Below are positions 23,644-34,408 of a DNA stretch of 64,000 nucleotides, in pieces. This stretch comes from Erodium maritimum (taxonomy: Eukaryota; Streptophyta; Magnoliopsida; Geraniales; Geraniaceae). A program made the position numbers and the translations under genes. Where the stretch lies: positions 56,529,675 through 56,593,674 of the forward strand of contig OY997594.1 in assembly GCA_963921825.1 (NCBI GenBank), in the 5' to 3' direction. The notes beneath the pieces were generated by a model. That model searched no databases, was not told the origin of the DNA, and was given only the letters and a program-made list of their open reading frames with translations. Position 1 is the stretch's first letter. Every line of letters begins with the position of its first letter.

Positions 23644-25860
23644 ATCTAGTATAAGGAAATCAGCGGGGAAGATAAATTTATCGACTTTCCGTAGGATATC
23701 CTCTACAATGCCCCTAGGATAAATTTATGGAGGTTGGTTTTGGCTCGTCCCCAAGGCCTAATCTACTGAACACTGCTAAAGGCATTAAGTTAATACATGA
23801 ACCAAGATCACATAATGCTATAGCAAAAGAAATATGACCCATCTCACAAGGTAAGGTGAAACTCCCAGGGTCTTTAAGCTTAGGGGGTAATTTGTTCAAC
23901 AACACTGTAGAACACTCCTCACTCAGGTTCACTGTCTCAAATTCACCTAACTTTCTCTTGTTAGTGATAATATCTTTCAAGAACTTAGCATAGACATGCA
24001 TACCTTGAATAACATCAAGAAAAGGAATATTAATCTCTAACTTCCTAAACATGTTCAGAAATTTAGAGAATTGAGCGTCAACTTTACTTTTCTTAGCAAC
24101 AGAAGGGAATGGAAGAGGTGGAGTCCTAGTTTCTGCTTCAACTATGGACTCCCTTACCTTCTTACCTTTGGCGAGCCTTTGTTCCTCTGTTCTTTCCAAG
24201 CTTTCATCTTTCCCTTCTTCTTGACTCAGGTCCTCTGTTCCTTGAACCTTTTCAGCTACTTTCTCCTTAGCCTTCGTCAGCTTCTCCATGGACTTCCCAG
24301 ACCTCAACGTGACTGCATGGACATCCTCCCTAGGATTCCGTTCTGTGTTGCTCGGGAGGCTTCCAAGAGCCCTCGAATTCATTGCATTGGCCAGTTGACT
24401 CATCTGGGTTTCCAACTTTTGGAACTGGGAATCATTGTTCCGGTTCACTGTCTTATGCTCTTGCACAGCTGCCTTGTGCATCTCACTATCCTCCTTCATC
24501 TGTGCCATCATAGTTAGCATCATCTGCTCTAGTTTGGAGGAGGACTCTTATGGTGGTGCATTCTGGGCTGCTGGTTCTGGTACTACTGATTCTAAGACCT
24601 TTGCTGATACTGCTGGTTTTGGGGCCTTTGTTGATAGCCCTGTCCTTGAGGTCTCTGTTGATACCCAGAAGAACCCTGATTCTGCCCTTGGGGTTTCCAG
24701 GCCATGTTCGGGTGGTCTTTCCATCCTTCATTATAGGTAGAGGAGAACGGATCATAATTTGGCTTCCTATGGTTGCCCACAAAATTTGCAGTTTCTCCTT
24801 GAGGTTCTCCAATACCTTCAATATAATCAATGGGATCTACAAATGAAGGTATCTGCATCGCATCCAACTTTCTTGTCACACTCTGCACAATCTGGTCCAC
24901 CACCTTGTCCTTTGAGGATGACTCCACTACATTGACCGTCCCCTTAGTTCCTGCACCTCTTCTGCTGGACTGCCACTCTATTAGAAGCCATCAAGTTCAA
25001 GAGAGCTACATTGTTCTCTGGAGTCAACTGCACAAAAGAACCTCCAGCTGTTGAATCTAACTGACCTTGACTGACTTCATTCAGACTCGAATAGAATGTC
25101 TGTAGCTGCACCCATAGTGGTTGCCCATGATGTGGACACTGCCTTAGCAAATCAGAGAACCTTTCCCATGCATCCACCAATGTCTCATCACCTTGTTGGG
25201 CAAAGTTGTTAATTTCTGCTCTCAGCTTTATTGTCTTCTTAGGTGGGAATAATTGATTCATGAAAGCATCCACTAACTGGTCCCAAGTTCTGATGCTCCC
25301 AGTGGGCATCTCACGTAGCCACTTACTTGCTTTATCCTTCAATGAGAAGGGAAAAAGCCGAAGGCGCACTGCATCACTTGACACTCCATTATACCTGAAT
25401 GTGTCACACAGCTCGAGAAACGTTGTTAAGTGTTCCAACGGATCCTCATGTGCATTCCCATGGAATGGGTCACCTCTCACCAGGTTGATAACTGATGTCT
25501 TGATCTGAAAGGTCGGGTTCGTGACTGGTGGTGCGACAATGCTGCCTTCAATGCCTCGGAGTGATGGAGTTCCATACTCCATCAATGCCCTTTGCCTTGG
25601 TGGTTCTTCCGGAGCAAATAGTGGATTAAAGCCCGAAGGAACCCGATTCTGCTCCCTAATTGGGTTTTCATTCCTTGGCTGGATCGCTTCCCTTTGAATG
25701 TCATCCTGGTTATCCTCATTATCCGAGTGATGACTCGTTTAGAGTGATGACTCATAGCTTTCTTCCCTTGACGCTTCACAATCCTAGCGTTCCTCTCGAC
25801 CTCTGAAATATCTGTAGTTAACAAACTCGGAGAGGTGTGAGACCCCAATTGCATACACAA
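23644..25860 (-). pseudogene. Athila-type gag and protease remnant
   Basis: The 25585-24944 segment has the retrotransposon Gag fold signature: NLVRGDPFHGNAHEDPLEHL, FPFSLKDKASKWLREMP and FPPKKTIKLRAEINNFAQQ. It is followed by a Gln/Asn/Pro-rich stretch (24927-24592) and a coiled, charged linker (about 24500-24150). About 23830 lies the retropepsin active-site region ALCDLGSCINLMPLAVFSRLG-like sequence with the D-L/S-G core. No zinc knuckle is obvious, which is normal in this clade. Fossil. Confidence 0.8.
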
Positions 25861-25940
25861 AATAAAATAAAATAAAATAAATAGAAAATGAAATAGTCTT
25901 AATACGAATTATAAACGTATCAAAGTTGCCTTAGTTGCTC

Positions 25941-25956
25941 CTCGGCAACGGCGCCA
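25941..25956 (-). other. Primer binding site, Asp tRNA
   Basis: On the minus strand TGGCGCCGTTGCCGAG follows the LTR end by six bases (AGTTAA). It matches the 3' end of plant Asp tRNA as known for Athila-type elements, and it contrasts with the Met primer sites elsewhere in this window. Confidence 0.9.
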
Positions 25957-25962
25957 TTAACT

Positions 25963-27416
25963 TGACACTCCAAGATTTAACCCTAAGAATGGTACGGCAA
26001 GCGTACCGGTCGTCAAGTAGTATTCGGGTTTTAAGTCCGAGATATCGTACCCAAGGGAGCAATTAGACAAGCACTTTAGTTAATTAATTCGTCGTCAAGT
26101 TATTCCTATAAAGGTATTTGGTTTTGTTTTAGAAAATGGTAAATTCATGCAAGTAATGAGAATATATGAATGATCCAAAAATAAGCAAAAGGTCACAAGT
26201 GATTTCGAATAACAGAGTTAAAAGGCGATCTAGGACATTAACGGGATTCGAATGCGATGAACAACTTAACGGGATTCGGTATACATTTGCAACTACTACT
26301 ATTCCAATGGAAACGAGAATTCTCTCAATGTAGTCCTAACCATCTCTCAATCGTATTAGGACCCTAACATACGCAGTCCACCTAATTATCTCTAATCTAG
26401 GTGTAGAAAGGTATATAGCACTACGATTTATGAATTCCTCTAACTTTCGGGTTTTACTCCTATAATTATTGCACTCGTGTCAGTCTAACCATATTCTGGC
26501 TTAGATTAAAACACGAGTTGTCTAATTCCTAGTTCCTTTTCTTAACCTCATTTCTCAATTGTTGGTTAACAAGATCGAATCATATATGTACGTGATCAAG
26601 GCAATGTAGCATTACGAGCGAAATTGAACAAACAACTTCCTAATACTAGTTTGACAAATATACAAACGAATACATTAACTCAATTCATCACATTCTTACC
26701 CTAGCCCTAGATCATGAGTTTAGTTCATGGCAAAGAGAGATGAACACAAGGCAAGGATTGGGACAATAACATTCATATTAATTGATGAAAGTAATACGAA
26801 TATCAAGTAGCAATCCAAACTACACAAAACCTTTGATGTAATCCTCGTATCTCTCTTTTTGATCTTCTCCAAGTGCTCTCCAATGTGTTTTTCTTCTCCA
26901 AAAACGTGCTCCCCTTGTAATTTCGTGATCCCCCTTCTAAATCTAACTTTTGACTTAAATAGGGTTGAAAAAACGAGTCTTAAACGAAGTGAAAAAGGCC
27001 CAGTCGCGTTGCGAGGGCCTGGGCCGCGGTCTGGTGGCTGAGGCTTTAGCAAACCAGAGAATCAGGAGGGTCTGGGCCGCGGTCTGGTTGGCAAGGCCGC
27101 CGCGGCCTGGAGGGTGGTCTGGTGGCCGGGACCACCGTGGCCTGGAGGGTGGTCTGGTGGCTGAGGCCGCGGCGGCCTGGAGGGTGGTTTGTTGGGCGAG
27201 GCTTTAGCAGATCAGAGCAATCCGAGTGCCTGGAGGGTGGTTTGGTGGGCGAGGCTTGATCATATTGACTTTTGGTATTACTGCTCCAATTCGCTCCAAT
27301 TTCGTCCCGAATGTCCCAATTCCTCTGGAGATTGATCAACCGCACAAACCAAGAGAAATACTTATCAAAGTTCACTATCCTGGGACTGAAAAGCTCAAGA
27401 ATGTGGGCTAAAAACA
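25963..27416 (-). repeat. Athila-type LTR, outer border approximate
   Basis: The inner border TGACACTCC (plus strand) at 25963 is fixed by the primer site. The outer border is placed at the AAAAACA ending at 27416, but up to 27435 is possible. About 27000-27250 holds imperfect GC-rich repeats around GGTCTGGTGGC and GGCCTGGAGGGTGGT. No gene is implied by that GC-rich patch. Confidence 0.65.
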
Positions 27417-27435
27417 TCTCAAATAGATGTATTTT

Positions 27436-28352
27436 ACGTTCACATCACCCGTCACGGATCCGTGACGGGTCTGGCACTGTTCATCATCTTCTTCCTCCAG
27501 CTTCGGTTTTCCATGAAAATTACCCCCAAAACCTCCATTGATGACCTTCTAAAGCTCCAAAACAGTACCTAGAACGTCTCTACTTCAAAACCCAACATGG
27601 GTCTTCATCAAAACTCCACAAAACCAAACTAAAACCAGCATCAAATCTCCTTTCCCCTCTATAAATCATCATCCATCATCAAAACTCAGAAACCCAACCC
27701 TTGTTCAGCAATTTCTTCAAAACCCATGAACCCAAATTACCCAAAACGAAAAAGGAAGAGGGATTTACCTTGAGGATGGAGAATAAATGAAGAATCAAGT
27801 AAAAATGGAAGATTTTGGGTAGAGAATGGGTTCGAGCCACCATTTTTCCTTCTTTCTTCTTCTTCAAGTTTCCAAAGCCCCTTTTCTTCTTCCTCTCTCT
27901 CTCAATTTCGGCCACCAATATAATAATGGCTGAAATGCACCCACAATGAGTCATATAAGGGGAAATCTCCAAACTACCCATTTGCTTCCCACTTCTCAAG
28001 ACCAACAATTTATGGGGATATGGGTCCTTTTAACCCCTTTTTCTCCCCCTCCAAGAAAATAGGACACATGTCCAAGTGGGGACCACTCCTAGCTCAAATA
28101 AATCCAGCTCATTTAATTAATTACGTTTAGTCTCTAATTGGACCGCGGTTGACCGAGAATATCCCCGAGTTGACTTTTCCCAACATTACAGTCAAATGAA
28201 AGGAAACGACCCAACTAACTTACCGTAACGACGGCTACGCTTTTTGGGCCCCAGACAGGTCGTGAATGACCCTCAGAGTCATCGGTTGACTTTTTCGACA
28301 AAAAGTCAACTTTCGCCGAAAACCTCCGGTTCGACTTGAGGCTGTTCTTACA
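27436..28352 (-). repeat. Chromovirus LTR segment, right end
   Basis: Begins inside the CACGG/CCGTG cluster, passes the CTTCTTCCTCCAGCTTCGG landmark and ends CTGTTCTTACA. The final 350 bp agree with the LTR ends at 9026 and 55600 (AACGACCCAACTAA, then CGTAACGACGGCTA), i.e. the main subfamily, unlike the end at 20454. Confidence 0.8.
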
Positions 28353-28357
28353 GGTAC

Positions 28358-28612
28358 ATTACATGATATGGTAATGTTACCTTACATATACAAGAGTTGT
28401 TACCTTGTGTGATGTGAGCGTGTTCTACACGCGCTACGGTGAGGTCCAGGGCGTGAGAAAGTTCGCGTTATTTACAAAATTTCCATCTCACGAAAAAACC
28501 ACGAGACCCATCTTGTGTGCTCTAATGCCGTCAACGCGCACATATGAGGGCTCCTATGCGTTCTCAGTTTGCAAAATAAGTGTAGTTTATAATAAATACC
28601 ACCCTTATGTAT
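28358..28612. mobile_element. Inverted-repeat element, copy f, right half
   Basis: Continues copy f after the 10.5-kb composite. It has GATATGGTAATGTTACC, then GCGCGC-poor interior and a right terminus (TTTGCAAAATAAGTGTAG) that is the diverged inverse of the left terminus at 17569. Predicted peptide at 28405-28614 has no recognisable domain. Confidence 0.6.
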
Positions 28613-29169
28613 AAGGGTAAATTAAAATTACATACCTTCATGTTGGCACAATTATCTAATGCATACCCTCATGTTTTTTTAACTGATGCATACCCTCATG
28701 TCCCCACGTTTATTGATTTATCCCATTCTGTCAAACTCTTTTAGTTTTTTTTTTGTAAAATGACAAAAACACCCTCAACTATCCTCCAATATTACACAAT
28801 CCTACCATTTATTAATCATTTTATTTTTTTCTTTAATTTTCATATTTTATTTATTTTTTCGAAAACCAATTTTATTTAAAAAAATCAAATTTTAATTTCA
28901 AAAATCATTTTTACTTTAAAAAAATATTTTATTTTAAAAAAATCATGTTTTACTTTTAAAAATTAGTTTCTTTTTTTCAAAATTATATTTTTAATTCTAC
29001 ATCTTTATTTACAAATTTCAGATTTTAATTTAAAAAAACATATAAATATGTTTTGTTTTCTTTTCAAAAAATAGGTTTTAATCTAATTTTTGTTTTAAAA
29101 TAATTAAAAATATGAATTATTATTTTTAAATGGCTAGTAATATATATATTTTTTATTTTTCATTAATTT

Positions 29170-29660
29170 TGTTTTTTATCCTTTTGTTCTAATCTTCGTT
29201 CATCCAGCCAAACTCATCCAACGAACCCTAGTTACCCACCGCCACCATCCATCTATTCGAACCAGAGATCGGCACCAGGAAGAAGATGGACAACAAACGC
29301 CGGATCTGTTTTTCCTCACAAATTTCGACAACGAATTTTAGATTATGTGGTTCATATTCCTCGTCCCTGCTCTGCAAATCTGGCACCAGCTCCACACACT
29401 CCGGCGAGCACGGGCACCAACTCCACCCATGCCCACAGAACCAGGCATCTGACCAATATGCCACCACAGAAGCTATGACCAAACCCTCAGCCCCAAATAA
29501 AAAACCCTCAATCCAAAAAAAAACTCTCAATCCAAAAAAAAAAAACCCTCATTCCTAAATAAAAAACCCTAACCTCAAATATGAAACACTTAATCCCAAA
29601 TAAAAAAACCCTTAGTCGTAAATCCAAACCATCAGTCCAAAATCCAAATCCTCGGCCCCA
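29170..29660. other. Other internal part of the gene-capturing transposon, unidentified
   Basis: 29228-29530 stays open on the minus strand (100 codons; contains VELVPDLQSRDEEYEPHNLK) and 29286-29558 on the plus strand. Neither product is recognised. From 29490 to 29660 the DNA decays into imperfect repeats of AAACCCTCAATCCAAAAA. It may derive from a second captured gene, since composition differs from the arms. Confidence 0.3.
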
Positions 29661-29674
29661 AATCAAAAACCTTA

Positions 29675-29872
29675 ATCTTCGTTGTGGAAGGTGTAGGCGG
29701 CGGCCCGATGGACGAAAAAAGCCATCATGGAGTCGTAGATGGCGACGGTGTGGCGCGACCTGACGGCGAGATGGGTAAGGAGGGTGGCGATGGGGAGGCG
29801 GAGGTGAGAGAAGACGTTGAAGAGGGACTGGAGGTGGGAGGGGAACTTGGTGGGGGCGTTGGGAGTAATGGT
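29675..29872 (-). pseudogene. Captured fragment of a zeatin O-glucosyltransferase-like gene
   Basis: On the minus strand one frame reads NAPTKFPSHLQSLFNVF, then SHLRLPIATLLTHLA, then HTVAIYDSMMAFFVHRA and AYTFHNED, ending at a stop at 29674-29672. This parallels the N-terminal domain of UGT93-type cytokinin (zeatin) O-glucosyltransferases, which there read roughly DFPSHLIPSF...HLREPVGKLL...INDSLMASVAQDA, about residues 80-140 of a 450-residue enzyme. Intact enzymes move glucose from UDP-glucose to the side-chain hydroxyl of zeatin in the cytosol. The C-terminal donor-binding PSPG box is absent, so this scrap cannot work as an enzyme. It lies inside a terminal-inverted-repeat element. Assignment rests on remembered family motifs. 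Confidence 0.7.
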
Positions 29873-30190
29873 GGTGTGTGGTGTGTGGTGTGAATATGAA
29901 GAGGCAGCGTATGGTGGTGTGGTATTTTAGGTTAGATGTATTAGTTTTTTTATTTCTTTTGTTTCATAACTAATAAATTATTTTATTATTATTTTGATTT
30001 TATTTTATCAGGAATAATTATAATTACTGAGGGCATTTTGGGTATTTCTAAAAAATGAACAATAAACAGATAGAAATAACTGACGAAAGGGGTTAATCGT
30101 TAATACATGCAACATGAAGGTATGCATAAGTCAAAAAAAAAACATGAGGGTGTGTATCAGAATATCATGTCAACTTGAGGGTATGTAACC

Positions 30191-31914
30191 CATATATATT
30201 AATAAATATAAATAAATATAACTTGTCTTTGTGAAGCTTACCCAAAAATCAAGCTTCACAATTCATTTCTGGAAGAAAAAAAAGAGATCAAATTTTGTCC
30301 ATCAATCCTAAAAATCCAAAAATTATTTTATCAAAAAACACAAATAAAAAGAACAAGAGAGGTTAATAATAATAATAATAAAGTTACATGGAATTTATCA
30401 TAGATTCTGATAGTTTGTAATGGTACCCGATATTCTACAATTATGATTTAAAAGGGTAATTTGGTATTTAAAAAATCAAAGCCATATGCGCTGCATATGA
30501 CCGCCTGCTAACGTTTTCCGTCATTTATCACATATTGTGATAGTCTGTAATAGTTTCTGATAGTTGACCGTTATGATGTAAGAAACAAGTTCAGGTAGGG
30601 TTGTGATATAAGAATTGACCATAGTACAACAATACTACATAGGATTTTTCCGAAATGAAAAGAATGAATTGGCTTCTAATGACAACGCCGACGGTCAACA
30701 TTGAAGAAGGTAACGACTATTATGATGACCGGGAGGCGTGTGGGGGCACTGGCGAAGGGTTGGGCGACATGATTTCTAGGCTATGTGTTATGGATTGCCC
30801 TGCTCGTCGCGGACGGTTCAATGTTGGGAGGATTACAATTGTTTTAGGGCGGAATTACTGTTCCAATGGAGAAAAAAAGGAAATCCTAAGACTATACCAT
30901 ATTGAATTTCAAAATATAAAGTCATATAACTGTAATAATTTGAGCATAATCTTCCAAGTCATGCGGTCCTACAACCCTGGATTCCGATTACGGAATATAT
31001 TTCTTTCCTCTGTAACTGTCAAATAAAGGTTTGAGAATTGGACACAACATATATCAGAGCACAACATACAAGCTTTTTCTTTCTTCTTATATATTTAAAC
31101 CGTTGATCAATTATCTTTAACTTTTTCTTTGTGTCATCTTCTTGAACAAGATCAAGTGCTTTATGTATTGTCCTTAGATCCTCTTCGATCTTATTTGCTC
31201 TATGTTCCTTTTAATCGCACATTCTTGGAATGCATTGCAACAGTAGTGCATGTTTGCGTTGATAGAGCACAGATGATGCTCTTATAATAGGATGTATAAT
31301 TACAGTTTAATCAATTTAACGTACATTAATCACACTGTCAACATTAACGATTTACTCATATAGTTTCTACATATGTATGGTAGACATTTTTTTGAAAGAA
31401 TGTATGGTAGACATTTATCCTAAGCTAATTGATGAAACCCAATAAATTAAAGTAACCTACATCCTAATTATATAATTGCACAAGTAAAGGGTCCCCAACA
31501 AATCAATGATCTCAGTCAGGGCAGTGACCTTGACCCTTCAATCTTAAAGGCATCTACCCACCACAGGGTTGCTAAAATACTAACCCTTTCCATTTCATTT
31601 CCTCTTAAATATTATGTGCACAGAAATGAAAATAAAGGTAAAGACGAAGATATGGATCGAAAGTGGGATTTGTATAGGGATTGGGACGGGACAAATCTAA
31701 ACAATCAACCCACATGGATAAAAAAAAATTAGAGGATCGGAACTCCCTTACTAGTGGGTTCAATACGAAGAAGCAAGTTTCACTTGCACTAATCCTAACA
31801 CCATTTTCGATGTTAATGGTCCTTGCAGTGGTTTAAAAAAAGTAGTAGAATACCTTTTGAGTTTCTCTCCTTTTTAAATCATTACCTCTTAAAATTATTT
31901 TTCCAATAAAAAAT
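30191..31914. other. Intergenic DNA, no gene recognised
   Basis: AT-rich with a short AAT run near 30369. A plus frame at 30655-31026 (123 codons, starts KRMNWLLMTTPTVNIEEGND) has an acidic N-terminal part but no domain I recognise; its codon-like composition is weak. 31490-31560 and 31720-31830 show nothing coding. Repeated GATAGTTTGTAATGG / GATAGTCTGTAATAG words at 30408 and 30540 hint at an old small element. Confidence 0.35.
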
Positions 31915-31926
31915 AATTAATAGTTG

Positions 31927-33009
31927 TTTTTCGGGCAAAAGTTGCAACTTTATTAATTGAAAAAACAATTACATTACTGTGCGTCAAAGAACAAGCTCCC
32001 CGATCACGAAAAGGGCAGATTGAGCGAACAATGATTCTATGATCCTTGTAGTATCATAGCCGTTACAAACGGTATTTTGACGCCCCATGGGCAGAGACAG
32101 AATATGAAGAGGGGGAAGGGGATACCGAAGATCCTGAGGGATCTCGACAGTAATGGTGATGGCGGGAGGCAGATCATCGTCAAGAGACCCCTCTTAAGGC
32201 CAGTCCCCGATGCTCTGTCGGCTTTTCATTCCTCATAGAGGGGTTGTTTCCCCGCCCTTGCCTAAACGGGAGAACTCGTCCCGATCCAAGTGCCTTGATC
32301 GATCCCTCGATATTCCTCTCGGAATTGCGAGGACCGCCGAGGTAGAATCAGAGGCACGTCTGTTGGCGTTAGTCACAACCTTAGACCACACAACGGTAGG
32401 GAGAAGAGGCTCGCGTCGTGAAGAGGAGGCACCCCTAGATCCCGCTCCGCTAGTGAGAGGAGGAACCAGGGCCCGGGTCAGAGCAGAACATGGTGAAGGC
32501 GCAACCCTAGAATGCGCGCCGCCCGGGAGAGGAAGAGCCAGAGCAAGGTCTTAGTAATTTTGGGGGCCGGCGGCATAGGGTTTGGTAGGGGAAGGGCGTT
32601 ACTTGAGGAGGACGTAACCAAGGGACGCCGCGTGGGCCAACCTATCGGTGGAGGCCAAGGATGTGGGGACAACGATGACTGCTTCAGTGGCAGCTGCAAA
32701 GGTAGTGTCGGAGGATAAGGAGGCGCTGAAGGAATCCCGTGTAGAGGTTGCTTCGACGTCCTCCCACGCCGGGCCTTCAAAGGCGAATGCACAAGAGGAG
32801 ACGACAGAGGCTTAGAGGGAAAAGTCTGCACCAAAGACGCCATGACAGAACCAGTAGGGATAACAACATCAACGTCAGCGAGATCGCCGACATCAAGGAC
32901 AGGGCTAGAAAGCACCATAGTCGTAGGGGTACGACGGCTAAGGTTATGGTTTGCTCTCAAGTTGCGAGAGAGATTTTCATATGCAACACCTAAACTCGTA
33001 TTTTTTTTT
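31927..33009 (-). mobile_element. Short L1-type LINE with 12-bp target duplication
   Basis: AATTAATAGTTG occurs exactly at 31915-31926 and 33010-33021. The minus-strand 3' end lies left (short A tail seen as TTTTT, then CTTTATTAATTG) and the 5' end is right. At 1,083 bp it lacks reverse transcriptase. It contains a Pro/Ser-rich frame at 32960-32478. Architecture (T-run, TTTATTAAT, ORF1-like 5' region, A-run at the 5' border) is the same as in the 11611 element, though sequence similarity by eye is low. Confidence 0.85.
32478..32960 (-). pseudogene. LINE ORF1 N-terminal remnant
   Basis: A 160-residue frame, MRANHNLSRRTPTTMVLSSP at its start, dominated by Pro, Ser and Leu (VHSPLKARRGRTSK; PHPWPPPIGWPTRRP). 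It resembles the low-complexity N-terminal third of plant L1 ORF1 proteins; the DUF4283 core and CCHC knuckle are missing. Shorter than the usual 350-500 residues, and followed directly by the 3' region, so the LINE is internally shortened. Homology is inferred from position and composition rather than a domain. Confidence 0.5.
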
Positions 33010-33021
33010 AATTAATAGTTG

Positions 33022-33685
33022 TTTGGAGCCATTATTTGTAGTTTTCATATTTTTAAAACTATCTAAATAAAACTAGTTATTTAATTCATACCAAATTCAA
33101 AATAAATATGCTAATTAAACTACGAATACGAACGATAATTAAACATACTAAGAACGATAATTAAATATACTACGAATGATAATTAAACACACGACATTGT
33201 CACAAACCCGACGACCATTCAACTATTTTCTAATCGCGCCAATGTGCATACGACACTTCAGCTCATCCTTCAGCATCTCCCAACAACATGTTTATTCCAT
33301 GATTTTTTTTCCTCCTAATCGGCCACGATCGCAACATAGACTTTTTCATCGGTTGCTCCTTTTTTAGGATCGTTGAGACGGTCCCGGTATATTTCATCGA
33401 AGTCCTTGAACTTTTAGCTTGTCCGAAGAAAATGATCCTTCATCTGCTTACTTGTCCGTGTAGGCCACTTTTCATCTACAATTTCAAGGAAAGCGAGGTG
33501 GACATTTTCCCAGCACTCCCCCCGACCTCAGCAACGACTAGCCACGTCACCACCAAATGTATCTCCTCCTCTACCGACCATAGTGGACCACTTGCCCAAG
33601 AAGACGAAGCCATTGCACAAGAAGAGAAAGCGAAGGATAACTTAAGAGAAATCGAGAGGGAGTTTGAGAGAGAGGTGTTGATGAG
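33022..33685. other. AT-rich spacer with a weak frame
   Basis: Includes a short direct repeat (ACGATAATTAAACATACTA twice near 33130-33160). A plus frame at 33432-33689 ends in a charged coiled-coil-like tail (QEDEAIAQEEKAKDNLREIE). I recognise no family; it abuts copia sequence at 33686 and may be a host exon scrap or chance. Confidence 0.3.
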
Positions 33686-34400
33686 ATGAAAAGGATGATA
33701 CGAATCTCATACGCTTCGGTCATAGGATCGATCATGTATTCCATGATATGCATAAGACCGGTTGTATTGTATGCCTTGAGTTGTACCAGTAAACATCAGT
33801 CTAACCCTAGTGAGGGACACTGGATTACTGTCAAAGCGATTCTCAAGTATTTGAGAAAAACTATGGACGCGTTTCTAGCGTACGAAGGAAAGATGATGAT
33901 GAGCTAGTCGTCAATGGATATGTGGACGCTAGTTTCCAGACAAATCCAAATGAATTTAGAAGTCAGTCAGACTATGTGTTCGTGCTGAATGGCGGAGATT
34001 TTAATTGGAAGAGCTTGAAGCAAGAAACCCTCGCCGACTCTACGACAAAGGCCGAGTACAAGGCGGCTACAGGGGCGGCCAAGGAGGCTATTTGGATTTG
34101 GAAATTCACGGCAGGGTTGGGCGTAATTAAAAATCCATCCAGCTTGATGTAACTATTTTGTGACAGCACAAGGACCATCAGGCAAACTAAAAAGCCCATA
34201 TCACATAAAAATCCAAGCATGTAATGTGGCATTACCACATCATCGGAGAAATACTGAACCGAGGCGATGTGAAGATCACCCATATTGCAACTGATGATAA
34301 CATAGTCGATCCATTGACTAAGTTACTTTCGCTGCCTAAACATATGAGACATGTAAAGTCAATGGGAATAAATTGGATATTAGATTGGAACTAGGACAAG
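33686..34400 (+). pseudogene. Copia reverse transcriptase end and RNase H remnant
   Basis: Recognisable segments: ISYASVIGSIMYSMICIRP (end of reverse transcriptase), ALSCTSKHQSNPSEGHW, the RNase H start NGYVDASFQTNP-like region near 33918, SDYVFVLNGGDFNWKSLKQE and LADSTTKAEYKAATGAAKEA near 34030. These are standard copia landmarks in their normal order. Fossil with several breaks. Confidence 0.82.
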
Positions 34401-34408
34401 TGGGAGAC

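Larger units (their letters stand above)
20455..27416 (-). mobile_element. Athila-type Ty3 element, broken
   Basis: Minus-strand order: LTR (about 27416-25963), Asp-tRNA primer site, gag, protease, reverse transcriptase, RNase H, integrase. The polymerase motifs ([39 protein letters not shown]) and the primer site are typical of the Athila clade. A second LTR is not recognised at the integrase side, where it adjoins the mosaic LTR at 20454. All core domains are visible but the coding part has roughly eight to ten breaks. It is likely old. Confidence 0.85.
17868..28352 (-). mobile_element. Ty3 composite with chromovirus-type ends and 5-bp duplication
   Basis: The left end TGTCACACCCCAAATCC and right end CTGTTCTTACA are the two ends of the chromovirus LTR family, and GGTAC borders both (17863-17867 and 28353-28357). 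Between them lie an LTR-like block (17868-20454), an Athila-type element (20455 to about 27416) and another LTR block (27436-28352). The two LTR blocks overlap in content (about 19590-19990 resembles 27440-27850), so this is not one LTR with a simple insertion inside. Rearranged and broken; the order of events is not resolved. Confidence 0.7.
28626..30190. mobile_element. Inverted-repeat DNA transposon carrying captured gene sequence
   Basis: The two ends are imperfect inverted repeats of about 75 bp: the left reads ATTACATACCTTCATGTTGG then ATGCATACCCTCATG twice, and the right, inverted, reads GTTACATACCCTCAAGTTGA then ACACACCCTCATG and ATGCATACCTTCATG. AT-rich DNA follows inside each arm, while 29170-29930 is much richer in G and C and includes a recognisable piece of a glucosyltransferase gene on the minus strand. 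No transposase is present. A target duplication was not identified, so superfamily is open. This is the layout of a Pack-TIR (gene-capturing) element. Confidence 0.7.

Noticed and set aside
27000-27260. GC-rich island possibly marking a host gene promoter
   Set aside because: It lies inside the Athila-type LTR and consists of imperfect short repeats; no frame or gene motif adjoins it.
30655-31026. 123-codon frame as a host exon
   Set aside because: No family recognised, no clear splice sites or neighbouring exons; kept only as a note in the intergenic entry.
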